Notes under the pieces: generated by a model
Database searches by the model: none
What the model was told of the DNA's origin: nothing
Seen by the model: the letters and a program-made list of their open reading frames with translations, nothing else
Position numbers and translations under genes: made by a program
Assembly: GCA_937959275.1 (NCBI GenBank)
Contig: CALGLU010000066.1
Location: 1 to 61,341, forward strand
DNA: 61,341 nt
Source: an uncultured Saprospiraceae bacterium
Lineage (GTDB): Bacteria; Bacteroidota; Bacteroidia; Chitinophagales; Saprospiraceae
Direction of reading: 5' to 3'
Shown: positions 8,903 through 18,112 of the stretch, piece by piece
Numbering within the stretch: position 1 is the stretch's first letter
Layout of the letters: each line of letters opens with the position of its first letter

Positions 8903-9247
8903 ATGAGCAAATTAGATGATGCACTAGCAAAATACACCACAGAATTAGAAAAACTTGGTGTGAAAAAAGTAGACCAAGCTCTATTAAAAGCTGCGGCAAA
9001 AGCTTGCGGTCCTTCTTTATACAGTAAAGACGCAAGTAAAGTAGGAACCTCTGATAAAAAAGAAGTTGAAAGAGTTAAGGCTGGTTTTCTTGCAAAAAAA
9101 TTAGGTATTACAGGACCTAAAGCTGACAAAGCAATTGAAAATGTCATTGCAACTTTCGGAGCGAAAAACAGAAATAAGTACAGAGCAATGTTCTACTACT
9201 TATTGGCTAAAGAAACAAAGAAAGCTACTGCACTTAAAGGCAAGTAG
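8903..9247 (+). CDS. DUF2853 family protein
   Basis: A small, Lys-rich helical protein of 114 residues that matches DUF2853: it opens MSKLDDALAKYTTEL, contains LKAAAKACGPSLY, and later DKAIENVIATFGAKNRNKYR. The function of the family is unknown. The abundance of Lys and Ala, the monocistronic setting and the strong terminator immediately downstream suggest a well-expressed cytosolic protein. No enzyme motif is visible. Confidence 0.85.
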   Translation: MSKLDDALAKYTTELEKLGVKKVDQALLKAAAKACGPSLYSKDASKVGTSDKKEVERVKAGFLAKKLGITGPKADKAIENVIATFGAKNRNKYRAMFYYLLAKETKKATALKGK

Positions 9248-9268
9248 ATTTCTTAAAATTATTCTTTT

Positions 9269-9305
9269 AAAAGCCTGTTGGATTCTAATTCTGACAGGCT
9301 TTTTT
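9269..9305. terminator. Bidirectional rho-independent terminator
   Basis: Stem AAAAGCCTGT / ACAGGCTTTT with a loop of about 15 bases, with a T-run on the right arm and an A-run on the left. It lies between the convergent DUF2853 and YhhN genes and can serve both. Confidence 0.85.
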
Positions 9306-9353
9306 GTTTGAAATTCACCTTAGCTTGAGGAAAGTACATTCAATATTTCGCAA

Positions 9354-9998
9354 CTACTTCTCAGTATTCAAGGGCTTTAGGTAACCATGGACGATGCATA
9401 ACTGAGCTGCAGAATACGTAAACATGATTATAAATCCAGAATGCAACATCGGGCCTACGAACTTAGCATATCCAAGCGTAGCATCAGAGATTAAAAACAA
9501 TATAGCACCGATAACGACAAGCCAATATCCTGACACTTTCCATCTCAATAAAGCCATGATCACCATTCCCAAAATTGAAATATTATACAGAATAACCGGA
9601 AGCATTAAATCACCTGTATACGGTAGGAGGATTTTAAAAAAGACAAGCCCAATCACAATGATCAATCCAATAGCCAGTCTTCGTTTATGAACGCCAATTG
9701 CTTTTTGCTTAAAGAACACAAAAGCATAAAACAATTGCATAATCAAAAAACTCCCTAAGCCTAACATGAAAGACAGATTTCCATTTCCTAATAAAGAAAT
9801 ATCTCCAAAAAGTGCAAAGCACTGGGCGGTTAAGAATAGAAGATGGTCCTTGGATTTCTGTCTAAGTTGAAAGAGACTAAACACGAATAAGCTAAGCATG
9901 AGTAATGGCTTAGTCCAAACCCTCGGCAAGTCATTGATGACCATATATAGATCAAGTACAGCGATGACAATGAACGTAATGATCTGGAGTGGCTTCAT
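9354..9998 (-). CDS. YhhN/TMEM86 family protein (lysoplasmalogenase-like)
   Basis: Polytopic membrane protein of 214 residues with about seven to eight hydrophobic helices. Family signatures are visible: WTKPLLMLSLF near residue 30, ALFGDISLLG near 65, and LFLISDATLGYAKF near 165. Vertebrate TMEM86B and some bacterial relatives cleave the vinyl ether of lysoplasmalogens; the bacterial substrate here is not known. The start codon overlaps the glgB stop by 4 bases (ATGA), making it the last gene of a nadA-glgB-yhhN operon that ends at the shared terminator. Confidence 0.82.
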   Translation of the reverse strand: MKPLQIITFIVIAVLDLYMVINDLPRVWTKPLLMLSLFVFSLFQLRQKSKDHLLFLTAQCFALFGDISLLGNGNLSFMLGLGSFLIMQLFYAFVFFKQKAIGVHKRRLAIGLIIVIGLVFFKILLPYTGDLMLPVILYNISILGMVIMALLRWKVSGYWLVVIGAILFLISDATLGYAKFVGPMLHSGFIIMFTYSAAQLCIVHGYLKPLNTEK

Positions 9999-11908
9999 TT
10001 TGAGCTGCGTTTATAAACTAGGCAAGACAGTGGGGCGAGATTAACAACGACGGAATACGGTTTAGCATGAAGTTCTTTGTGTTCAGATTCAAGACTATCT
10101 TCAATAGGATACCCACTCCCATGATATACACTATCATCACTGTTAAATATAATCGACCATATTCCCTTATGTGGAACCCCAATCCGATATCCATCTCTTG
10201 GCACTGGCGTCAAATTAAAAACAATGAGCAGGGTGTCATTTTCATTTTGAGCTTTCCTTAGAAAAGCAATCACCGAATTTTGTGAATCTGAGTGATCAAT
10301 CCATTCAAAGCCTTCTGGACTAAATTGCAACTGATGTAGACCTAGCTCCTTCTTGTACAATTCATTTAATCCTTTGAAGCAAGTTTGTAAGCCTTTATGC
10401 AACGGATATTGGGTCAAGTGCCAATCAAGACTTTGTGTGACATTCCATTCCTTATACTGACCAAAGTCATTGCCCATAAAATTGAGCTTTGTACCAGGGT
10501 GCATAAACATCAAACTGTATAACACTCTCAAATTAGCAAAGCGCTGCCATTCATCACCAGGCATCCTTCCCATAATCGACCCTTTACCATGCACCACTTC
10601 ATCATGCGACAAGGGTAACATAAAGTTCTCCGTGAACGCATATACCAAACTAAAGCTGATATCATCTTGGTGATGCTGTCGGTGTACTGGCTCTTTCCCA
10701 AAAAACCGCAAGGTATCATGCATCCAGCCCATCATCCACTTCATACCAAATCCCAATCCTCCCGTATCCGTAGGGTGGCTCACACCTGCAAATGCAGTCG
10801 ACTCCTCAGCAATCATTTGTATCCCATCAAAATCTTTGTAAACCGTCGCATTTAATTCTTGTAAAAAATGAATAGCTGCCAAATATTCATTGCCTCCGTT
10901 TTCATTTGGCTCCCACTCTCCTTGCTCTCTAGAATAGTCCAAATAAATCATCGATGACACCGCATCAACCCGCAAGGCATCTATGTGATACTTATCCATC
11001 CAAAAACAAGCACTGCTAATTAAAAAAGAACGCACCTCTGCTCGTTCGAAATTAAAAATGTAACTCTTCCAATCTGGATGATAACCTTTGCGAATATCCG
11101 GATGCTCGTACACACAGCTCCCATCAAATCGATACAAACCATGATCATCTGACGGAAAGTGCGCTGGCACCCAATCCAAAATCACTCCAATACCTGCTTG
11201 ATGCAATCGATCAACGAGATACATAAATTCTTGAGGGCTGCCGTAGCGACTCGTCGGCGCAAAATACCCAGTTACCTGATAGCCCCAACTCATATCGTAC
11301 GGGAATTCGGTAATCGGCAAAAATTCTACATGCGTGTATCCCATCTCCTCCAGATATGCTGTGAGATCTTCTGCTAATTCGATATAGCTAAGGGGATCAT
11401 TCGTTTGCTCTTTTCGTTTCCATGAGCCAAGATGCATTTCGTAGACGGAGAAGGGTTGATCAAGCGCTTGGTGTTGTGGGCGTTTTTGCATCCAGTCAAG
11501 GTCGTTCCATTCATAACCAAGTTCCCAACTAATGGAAGATGTCTTGGGAGACTGCTCAGCAAAAAAGGCAAAGGGATCAGCTTTGTCTTTATGACCATCA
11601 AAGTGATCTGACAGTATCCGATATTTATAAAGCTCACCATGCTGGACACCAGGTAAAAAGCCTTCCCAAATACCTGAAGAATCCCAGCGCACATGTAGTT
11701 TGTGTTCGTCTCCGTTCCAATAATTAAAGTTGCCAATCACCGAGACAGAAGATGCTGATGGCGCAAAGACGGCAAAGTACATACCCTCTACTCCATCGAC
11801 TGTTAGTTGATGTGCTCCAAACTTCTCATAGAGTCGGAAATGTTTTCCCGTCTTAAATAAAGAAATATCAAAATCAGTAAATAGAGAATGTGCGATTGCG
11901 TTAGCCAT
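9995..11908 (-). CDS. glgB: 1,4-alpha-glucan branching enzyme
   Basis: Introduces alpha-1,6 branches into glycogen by transferring an alpha-1,4 chain segment. It has an N-terminal CBM48-like domain (VFAPSASSVSVIGNFNYWNG at about residues 48-67), then the GH13 barrel. Catalytic motifs are the nucleophile Asp in DALRVDAVSSM, the acid/base Glu in MIAEEST, and the HD pair in LSHDEVVHGKGS, followed by a C-terminal beta domain. At 637 residues it is a normal-length GlgB lacking the extra N-terminal module of E. coli. It lies 20 bases after nadA; other glycogen genes are not in the window. Confidence 0.95.
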   Translation of the reverse strand: MANAIAHSLFTDFDISLFKTGKHFRLYEKFGAHQLTVDGVEGMYFAVFAPSASSVSVIGNFNYWNGDEHKLHVRWDSSGIWEGFLPGVQHGELYKYRILSDHFDGHKDKADPFAFFAEQSPKTSSISWELGYEWNDLDWMQKRPQHQALDQPFSVYEMHLGSWKRKEQTNDPLSYIELAEDLTAYLEEMGYTHVEFLPITEFPYDMSWGYQVTGYFAPTSRYGSPQEFMYLVDRLHQAGIGVILDWVPAHFPSDDHGLYRFDGSCVYEHPDIRKGYHPDWKSYIFNFERAEVRSFLISSACFWMDKYHIDALRVDAVSSMIYLDYSREQGEWEPNENGGNEYLAAIHFLQELNATVYKDFDGIQMIAEESTAFAGVSHPTDTGGLGFGMKWMMGWMHDTLRFFGKEPVHRQHHQDDISFSLVYAFTENFMLPLSHDEVVHGKGSIMGRMPGDEWQRFANLRVLYSLMFMHPGTKLNFMGNDFGQYKEWNVTQSLDWHLTQYPLHKGLQTCFKGLNELYKKELGLHQLQFSPEGFEWIDHSDSQNSVIAFLRKAQNENDTLLIVFNLTPVPRDGYRIGVPHKGIWSIIFNSDDSVYHGSGYPIEDSLESEHKELHAKPYSVVVNLAPLSCLVYKRSSK

Positions 11909-11928
11909 ATAAGACTAAGGTAACAGAA

Positions 11929-12987
11929 CTATTTTACTTTATTCGACGTATTCAATCCTGCCTTTTCAGAAATCTCTAGCATGCGGTCTATACAAACTCG
12001 ACCTTTTTCAATAACCCAATCTTCTAGATGTATTTCCGGCTGCTCATACTTCATAGCGAGATACAATTTTTCCATTGTGTTACGCTTCATGTGTGGGCAA
12101 TCGTTGCACGCGCAAGTATTGTTGGGCGGTGCAGGGATGAATTCTTTGTTTGGCGATTTCAACTCCATTTGATGGAGGATGCCTGCCTCTGTCGCAACGA
12201 TGAATTTCATTGAAGGATCAGTCTGTGTAAATTTGAGTAAGCCACTCGTAGAGCCAATGAAATCTGCTTTATCGAGTATATGAGCTTCGCACTCTGGATG
12301 AGCGATGAACTTTGCATCTGGATGCCTGACTTGAAGTTTAGTTATTTTCTCAGCTGAGAAAATCTCATGGACCATACAGGCTCCATTCCATAATACCATC
12401 TCTCGGCCAGTCACTTTTTGGAGGTAAGCACCCAAATTTTTATCGGGAGCGAAGATAATGCCTTTATCTTTTGGGATGCTGTCTATGACATGGCGTGCAT
12501 TAGACGAGGTGCAGCAGATGTCGGTTAGGGTTTTGAGTTCAGCCGTACAATTGACATAACTCACAACGACGTGGTCTGGATATTTTTCTTTCCATTTTTT
12601 GAAGAGCGGTGCTGGGCAGGAGTCAGCCAATGAGCAGCCCGCTTTGAGGTCAGGCAAGAGCACTTTTTTGGACGGACTGAGCATTTTTGCTGTTTCAGCC
12701 ATAAAGTGGACACCTGCGAAGACGATCATATCAGCTTCTGTGTTAGCTGCCATCTGTGATAATTGTAGGCTGTCACCAACATAATCGGCAATATCTTGTA
12801 TCTCTGATTCTTGGTAGTAGTGTGCGAGGATGATGGCGTTTCGCTCTTTTTTGAGCTTATTGATCTCTTCGACTAGATCTAAACTTGGATCGACTTCGAT
12901 ATCAAGAAATCCGTGTTTTTCTAGTTCTTTTTCTGCGATGGCTAATTCTGCTGCGGACATAGGTTTGTTTATTGATTTGAAATGCAC
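11929..12987 (-). CDS. nadA: Quinolinate synthase NadA
   Basis: Condenses iminoaspartate with dihydroxyacetone phosphate to quinolinate in de novo NAD synthesis, using an oxygen-sensitive 4Fe-4S cluster. Typical segments are AIILAHYYQESEIQDIADY, ADMIVFAGVHFMAETAKML, PDLKAGCSLADSCPAP and TCACNDCPHMKRNTMEKLY. The Cys in AGCSLADSC, WNGACMVHE and CACNDCPHM are candidates for the three cluster ligands. Length 352 suits the class with an N-terminal extension. It is the first gene of an apparent nadA-glgB-yhhN transcript; nadB and nadC are not in view. Confidence 0.95.
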   Translation of the reverse strand: MHFKSINKPMSAAELAIAEKELEKHGFLDIEVDPSLDLVEEINKLKKERNAIILAHYYQESEIQDIADYVGDSLQLSQMAANTEADMIVFAGVHFMAETAKMLSPSKKVLLPDLKAGCSLADSCPAPLFKKWKEKYPDHVVVSYVNCTAELKTLTDICCTSSNARHVIDSIPKDKGIIFAPDKNLGAYLQKVTGREMVLWNGACMVHEIFSAEKITKLQVRHPDAKFIAHPECEAHILDKADFIGSTSGLLKFTQTDPSMKFIVATEAGILHQMELKSPNKEFIPAPPNNTCACNDCPHMKRNTMEKLYLAMKYEQPEIHLEDWVIEKGRVCIDRMLEISEKAGLNTSNKVK

Positions 12988-13050
12988 TCTTATAACTTAG
13001 ATATTAGGGTGTTTGGTTCGTGAAAGGTGGGGAAATTTTGAATGGCTGGG

Positions 13051-13150
13051 TAATAAGATGTCGCTGCTCTGAAGCTTATGAGATGTCGTTCCGCAGTAGC
13101 TAATAAGATATTGCTCTGCTGGAGATAATGAGATAATGATCCGTTGGAGT
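13051..13150. repeat. Degenerate ~25-bp tandem repeat, four units
   Basis: Four diverged units of 24-26 bases begin TAATAAGATGTCG, TATGAGATGTCG, TAATAAGATATTG and TAATGAGATAATG. They fall in the 372-base gap upstream of nadA, which otherwise contains no supported gene. The units are too diverged for a recently expanded satellite. Confidence 0.5.
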
Positions 13151-13359
13151 TTTTTTAGCTTTCTGGGGCTTTCTCTCAACGTTGGCGTACTAGTTACTAA
13201 GATGAAGCTTCGCTAGACCCTTAAAATAATATATTTCAAATATTTAATTACTCTATTATTTTATTTTATTCTCAAAATTAAAATCGGCTGACTCTATGTT
13301 ACACAAACACTTCTCCTTTGTCATTCTATTCACTACATAAAATTCTGGAATTGGAAAGT

Positions 13360-13632
13360 TCAAATGTCTAAACAGTGAATCATTCTTTGAATAAAAAATA
13401 TAGGTGTATTGTAAATATTATCAGCCACTTCAATTTTATGTATATCTGTAAATTGTTTTGTAGTCATTTGGTTATCAAATGATATTGATATTTTTGCAAA
13501 ACCAACTTCGCCTTTTCCATAAAAATAATGCCCATGTACTAATTCTATATCATCACAAGATTGAACACCTTGATTACAAGAAAACAAAAAATGCAATACA
13601 ATTGTACTAAGGCCTAGTATTATTCTTTTCAT
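13360..13632 (-). CDS. Small hypothetical lipoprotein
   Basis: No family recognised. The frame extends to an ATG at 13665, but the Met at 13632 gives a clean lipoprotein signal: MKRIILGLSTIVLHFLFSC, with Cys at position 19. The mature part is about 70 residues and contains a Cys (VQSCDDIEL) and HGHYFYGKGEVGFAKIS, which looks like a beta strand pair. It ends in FFIQRMIHCLDI. Small, AT-rich and isolated, it could be real or a decayed fragment. Confidence 0.4.
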   Translation of the reverse strand: MKRIILGLSTIVLHFLFSCNQGVQSCDDIELVHGHYFYGKGEVGFAKISISFDNQMTTKQFTDIHKIEVADNIYNTPIFFIQRMIHCLDI

Positions 13633-13761
13633 TGAGAATAAACAAATATTGTTATTCTTCTTCAATATTATCGATTTCTATGACTAAACCTAAATTATTC
13701 TAATTCTCATTTTGATTTTGTACTGTCATTGGACTTGGACCTCTTCGCTCCCTCATGGCTA

Positions 13762-13785
13762 GATTCTGAAATAAATTCAGAATGA
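13762..13785. repeat. Dispersed palindrome ATTCTGAA-type
   Basis: ATTCTGAAATAAATTCAGAA is an imperfect palindrome followed by TGACG. A related copy (attctgaatcgagttcagga) lies at about 16946-16965 on the other side of uvrA. Such short palindromes look like REP-type elements. Confidence 0.5.
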
Positions 13786-13800
13786 CGACTCTATTATGAT

Positions 13801-13884
13801 GACTTAAAATTAACCTATCTTTTGTGGCTTGCTCTCTTTGTGATTACATTAATTTTATTGGCACGTAGCGGGAATTGGTTTCTC
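13801..13884. repeat. Dispersed repeat, copy 1
   Basis: About 84 bases share an aligned, gapped similarity with 47619-47699, ending in an identical block that contains gtagcgggaattggtttctc. Both copies are non-coding and in the same orientation, here just beyond the uvrA stop. The origin is unknown. Confidence 0.6.
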
Positions 13885-13896
13885 GGAATGACACTT

Positions 13897-16761
13897 TTAT
13901 TTTAATTTTCCTTTTGATTTCTTTTTTATCATTCCCTTCAATTCCCCTTTCAAATAAAAGCCTGTATAGCTTTTCTTGACTTTGACAATTTCCTCCGGTG
14001 TGCCTTGAGCAATAATCTGTCCGCCCTTAGTGCCGCCCTCTGGACCAATATCGACAATGTGATCTGCGACCTTTACCATATCGAGATTGTGTTCAATGAC
14101 GACGATGGTGTTGCCTTTGTCGGTGAGGCGATTCAGTACATCGATGAGGCGATTGACATCTTCGAAGTGGAGACCTGTGGTGGGCTCGTCTAAAATATAT
14201 AGGGTGTTGCCTGTGTCTTTTTTGGAGAGCTCTTCTGCTAGCTTGACGCGCTGGGCTTCGCCGCCGGAGAGTGTGGTGGCTTGCTGGCCGAGGGTGATGT
14301 AGCCGAGACCCACGTCGTTCATTGTTTTGAGTTTTCTATATATGGAAGGGATGGCTTTAAAAAATTCGACAGCTTCTTCGACAGTCATTTCTAGTACATC
14401 TGCGATGGACTTGCCTTTGAAGAGAATTTCGCGGGTTTCGCGGTTGTAGCGTTTGCCTAGGCAGGTTTCGCATTCGACATAGACGTCGGGGAGAAAGTTC
14501 ATTTCGATGACTCGCTGGCCTCCGCCTTGGCAGGTTTCGCAGCGTCCACCTTTGACATTGAAAGAGAAGCGCCCCATTTTATAGCCTCGGATTTTTGACT
14601 CGGGCATATCAGAAAAGAGCTTGCGGATGGGTGTGAACATGCCTGTATATGTGGCAGGGTTTGAGCGTGGTGTCCGGCCAATCGGAGCCTGATCGATTTC
14701 GATGACCTTATCTAGCTGTGACATGCCTTTTATCTTTTTATAAGGCAATGGTTTTTGAACACTTTTATAGAAGTATTGTCGCAGAATTGGGTAGAGTGTC
14801 TGATTGATGAGTGAGGACTTGCCACTACCCGATACGCCTGTGATACATGTAAATGTGCCTAGTGGAATCTTGAGGTCGACATTTTTAAGATTATGCCCTG
14901 TCGCGCCTGACAAGATCAAGTTCTTGCCTGTTCCTTTTCTGCGCTTCTTGGGAATTTCTATCCGTTTGGTATCATTCAAATAGGCAGCGGTTAGGCCTTT
15001 TGTTTTTTTGAATGAGCTTGGCTTTCCTTCATTGACTAAGATGCCGCCGTGTTTGCCTGCGCCTGGCCCCAGATCGATTAAGTGGTCAGATGCCAACATG
15101 ATGTCTTTGTCATGCTCGACGACGATAACTGTGTTACCAATCTCGGATAGGTTTTGCAATGAAGCAATTAATTTATGGTTGTCGCGCTGGTGCAGTCCGA
15201 TGCTCGGCTCATCCATGATATACGTGATCCCTGTCAGTTGAGAGCCGATCTGCGTTGCCAGTCTTGTCCGCTGTGCTTCACCACCAGACAAGGTCCGTGA
15301 AGGTCGATCTAAACTCAGATAATCCAAACCCACTTCTAATAGAAAGGCTAAACGCAAGCGAATTTCTTTTAAGACCTCATGTGCTATTGTTGCTTGCATT
15401 TTAGACAAGCGTTTATCTAGGCCATCTAACCACTTATACAAGACATCTAAATCCATTTGCGCCAACTCACCGATGTGTTTATCATCGATTTTAAAATGCA
15501 ACGACTCTTGTTTTAAGCGATAGCTATGACATTCTGGGCATTCGACAATGGTCATAAAGTCTTCGGCCCACCTGCGGATGCGTTCTGAACTTGAGTTACG
15601 GTACCAGTGGGTAAGCATATTGACGATGCCGTGATCTGCCAAATCATAGACAAAATCGTGGACGGAATATTTGCTTGCAGTAGACACACTCTCGCCACCA
15701 CCATGTAAGATTTGTTCCATCGCCTTCTTTGGAATTTTATTAATGGGCGTGGCAAAGGTGAATTTATATTTTTTTGCAATTTTTCGTAGCTGCTGAAACG
15801 TTTGATTGTCACGGACTTCGCCGAAAGGGGCGATGCCAATATCATTGATTGATTTGGTATCATCAGGAATGACTTTATCCAAATCAACTTCATGCGACTT
15901 ACCCAGACCTCGACAAGATGGACAGGTGCCATATGGCGAATTGAAGGAAAATGAATTAGGTGAAGGGATCTCATAGGAGATACCAGAATCAGGGCACATC
16001 AATTTTTTACTAAATGGATACACTTTGTCCTTGTCGACGTCGATGAGTAGAATAAGATCATTCCCCATATTCATAGCCGTTTCTATTGAAGCGGCAAGTC
16101 TTTCTCGTTTGTCTTTAGCGACTTTAATACGATCAATAACCACCTCAATATCATGAACCTTGTACCGGTCTACCATCATGCCCGGCTTCAAATCCTTGAC
16201 CTCACCGTCTATGCGCACCTTGGTATAACCTTTTTTTCTAGTCTGCTCAAAGAGCTCTCTGTAATGACCCTTTCTCGATCGGATGAGAGGCGCTAGGATG
16301 ATGACTTTGCGATCTTTAAATGTTTTGAGGATGTGTTGGATTAATTGTTCTTCGGTAAACTTGACCATCTTTTTACCAGTCGCCAAGCTGTAGGCGTCGC
16401 TAGCACGAGCATAGAGCAGCCTTAAAAAATCATAGAGCTCGGTGGTGGTGCCAACCGTTGATCGGGGATTCCAGCCTGTCGTTTTTTGCTCGATAGAGAT
16501 GACTGGGCTGAGTCCTGTGATTTGCTCGACTTCTGGTCTATCCATTTTGCCCAAAAATTGGCGAGCATAGGCTGAAAAGGTTTCGATGTAGCGGCGTTGG
16601 CCCTCAGCATAAATCGTATCAAAAGCCAAAGAAGACTTACCACTCCCACTTATACCCGTGATCACCACAAGTTTGTTTCTGGGAATTTTAACTGATACAT
16701 CTTTTAGATTATTTTCCTTGGCGCCGATGACCTCTATAAACTCATGAATACCCTTTGTCAT
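13897..16761 (-). CDS. uvrA: UvrABC excinuclease subunit A
   Basis: DNA-damage sensor of nucleotide excision repair, a dimeric twin ABC ATPase that loads UvrB on lesions. Both Walker A motifs are present (GISGSGKSSLAFDTIYAEGQ near residue 35; GVSGSGKSSL in the second half), as are both signature motifs (LSGGEAQRTRLA, LSGGEAQRVKLA). The C-terminal zinc module is complete (CETCQGGG...CETCLGKRY). The first zinc module keeps CPSCRGLG, but its first pair reads CPDSG, with one Cys lost; similar changes are known in related UvrA proteins. Length of 954 is normal. Monocistronic. Confidence 0.97.
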   Translation of the reverse strand: MTKGIHEFIEVIGAKENNLKDVSVKIPRNKLVVITGISGSGKSSLAFDTIYAEGQRRYIETFSAYARQFLGKMDRPEVEQITGLSPVISIEQKTTGWNPRSTVGTTTELYDFLRLLYARASDAYSLATGKKMVKFTEEQLIQHILKTFKDRKVIILAPLIRSRKGHYRELFEQTRKKGYTKVRIDGEVKDLKPGMMVDRYKVHDIEVVIDRIKVAKDKRERLAASIETAMNMGNDLILLIDVDKDKVYPFSKKLMCPDSGISYEIPSPNSFSFNSPYGTCPSCRGLGKSHEVDLDKVIPDDTKSINDIGIAPFGEVRDNQTFQQLRKIAKKYKFTFATPINKIPKKAMEQILHGGGESVSTASKYSVHDFVYDLADHGIVNMLTHWYRNSSSERIRRWAEDFMTIVECPECHSYRLKQESLHFKIDDKHIGELAQMDLDVLYKWLDGLDKRLSKMQATIAHEVLKEIRLRLAFLLEVGLDYLSLDRPSRTLSGGEAQRTRLATQIGSQLTGITYIMDEPSIGLHQRDNHKLIASLQNLSEIGNTVIVVEHDKDIMLASDHLIDLGPGAGKHGGILVNEGKPSSFKKTKGLTAAYLNDTKRIEIPKKRRKGTGKNLILSGATGHNLKNVDLKIPLGTFTCITGVSGSGKSSLINQTLYPILRQYFYKSVQKPLPYKKIKGMSQLDKVIEIDQAPIGRTPRSNPATYTGMFTPIRKLFSDMPESKIRGYKMGRFSFNVKGGRCETCQGGGQRVIEMNFLPDVYVECETCLGKRYNRETREILFKGKSIADVLEMTVEEAVEFFKAIPSIYRKLKTMNDVGLGYITLGQQATTLSGGEAQRVKLAEELSKKDTGNTLYILDEPTTGLHFEDVNRLIDVLNRLTDKGNTIVVIEHNLDMVKVADHIVDIGPEGGTKGGQIIAQGTPEEIVKVKKSYTGFYLKGELKGMIKKKSKGKLK

Positions 16762-17107
16762 ATAGCAAATTTAAGCCGAATTATTCGTTAGAACTTCGGA
16801 ATGAGAGTTGAATGTGTGTAAATTTCATTTTTGTACGACTGCATTATGGTTCAATATGCATAATCTGTACGGCCCATCATTCCGAACCTGTTTAAAGGGC
16901 TGTATAAAAGGCAGCAAGGATCGGCTCGGAATATGACATTTTGAGATTCTGAATCGAGTTCAGGATAACGATTCGATCTGCAACACGGTTTTTCACACAA
17001 CTTAAATCAAAAAGAAAGATATCGTATGATGGTAGCCGCCGTACTCCGCGAGTAGCTTTTTGTGTTGGCTTTGAGAATATGGACGTGCTCACCTAGTGCC
17101 TCATTTA
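16762..17107. other. Non-coding gap with a dispersed palindrome
   Basis: This 346-base gap between uvrA and the toxin-antitoxin pair has no supported gene. It contains the ATTCTGAA-type palindrome at about 16946-16965 and otherwise unremarkable DNA. The short minus-strand reading frame across it has no recognisable features. Confidence 0.4.
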
Positions 17108-17668
17108 CTATGTGATTGCAAATTCCTTTTTATTCAGTTTAATTGTTGATTTACCTAAACTATTAATTTTCTTTTCAATTTTGTTCTTCTCTTCTTCAGG
17201 GATTTGTGTTGGAATAAGTTTATTCAGATTTATTTTCAGGAGTTTACTAATTATGATTAAATCTTTCAATGTGAATGGTACTATGCCGTTCATCAATTCT
17301 GACATATATGACTTACTTTCGTGACCAAGTATTTTACCAAATTCTTGTTGATTTAATCCGAGCCTCTTTAATTTTGACCTGATCAGCTTTTTTCTTTTAT
17401 CAAAAAAAGCAGTCTCTTTTTGAACAATAAGTTCAGCTTTGTTGCTTTCTTTTATTCGAGAATTCGTTATTCCATTTCTATTCTTCCAATGTTTGTTTTC
17501 AAAATCATATATAAGCTTTCTTAATTTTTGCCTTTTTGATTTTGCCTTTGGGTCATTTTTTGAAATTAATCTAAGTTTACGTTCAGCAATTGACGCTCTC
17601 TCTAACTCTAATTCGTCTTTTATTTCTCCCTTTTTCAAAAGCCGATCTATATCAAATTCTTTTTTCAT
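17108..17668 (-). CDS. HigA-like antitoxin with C-terminal HTH
   Basis: Probable antitoxin and autorepressor of a HigBA-type module. The N-terminal 90 residues are highly charged and helical. The C-terminal third is an XRE-like helix-turn-helix, LNQQEFGKILGHESKSYMSE, followed by LKDLIIISKLLKINLNKLIP. It lies after the toxin with a 1-base overlap, the toxin-first order typical of higBA. At 186 residues it is longer than classical HigA, and the long charged N-terminus is a plausible toxin-neutralising region. It is AT-rich relative to uvrA, hinting at transfer. Confidence 0.75.
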   Translation of the reverse strand: MKKEFDIDRLLKKGEIKDELELERASIAERKLRLISKNDPKAKSKRQKLRKLIYDFENKHWKNRNGITNSRIKESNKAELIVQKETAFFDKRKKLIRSKLKRLGLNQQEFGKILGHESKSYMSELMNGIVPFTLKDLIIISKLLKINLNKLIPTQIPEEEKNKIEKKINSLGKSTIKLNKKEFAIT

Positions 17669-18006
17669 TATATCCAGTTTTTAGATTGAAGCCATTTTCT
17701 AATTGTATTTTTATTGTTTTTAAATATTGAAACATATTCACTATGATTTCCACACCAAACTATTGATACTTGGTCTTCTTCTATTTCAACTAAAATCATT
17801 GTACGATGACTAGAAATATTGAAAAAATAGAAACCATCAGGATGAACCCTGTCAGCATCAGGTCTTTCAATTTTAATATCTTCAGGTTTTGACCATTTTG
17901 CTAATTCAATAGTTGATATCAATTTGTCAATTTCATGTCTAAGTTGCTTGTTACCTCTATTCTTCCTAAGGTATTTTTCAAGAATTCTTAGATATGCTAT
18001 CTTCAT
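17668..18006 (-). CDS. HigB-like mRNA interferase toxin
   Basis: A 112-residue basic protein that resembles RelE/HigB-superfamily toxins, which cleave mRNA on the ribosome. An N-terminal helical half is followed by the strand-rich core with RPDADRVHPDGFYFFNISSH, RTMILVEIEEDQVSIVWCG, NHSEYVSIF and a final helix ending RKWLQSKNWI. The first-position gene order with the HTH antitoxin supports the call. The catalytic residues of this family vary, so activity is inferred. The start codon follows a TATATTTG box by only 5 bases. Confidence 0.7.
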   Translation of the reverse strand: MKIAYLRILEKYLRKNRGNKQLRHEIDKLISTIELAKWSKPEDIKIERPDADRVHPDGFYFFNISSHRTMILVEIEEDQVSIVWCGNHSEYVSIFKNNKNTIRKWLQSKNWI

Positions 18007-18011
18007 GAACT

Positions 18012-18049
18012 CAAATATACAAAAAAATGTTCGTATTATAACAGAACAT
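18012..18049 (-). promoter_or_regulatory. Candidate higBA promoter/operator
   Basis: On the minus strand a TATATTTG box (18012-18019) matches the Bacteroidota -7 element TAnnTTTG and lies 5 bases before the toxin ATG, so the transcript may be nearly leaderless. Just upstream is an inverted repeat ATGTTC/GAACAT (18027-18032 and 18044-18049), a likely antitoxin-binding operator. No clear TTTG -33 box was found. Confidence 0.5.
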
Positions 18050-18112
18050 ATTTGATTAGAATTTGGCTTCTGCAGTACTGTGAACTTTAAATTTTACTAT
18101 TTTAAATATGAA

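Noticed and set aside
13051-13150. CRISPR-like array
   Set aside because: Units of about 25 bases are directly adjacent with no unique spacers, and are diverged from each other.
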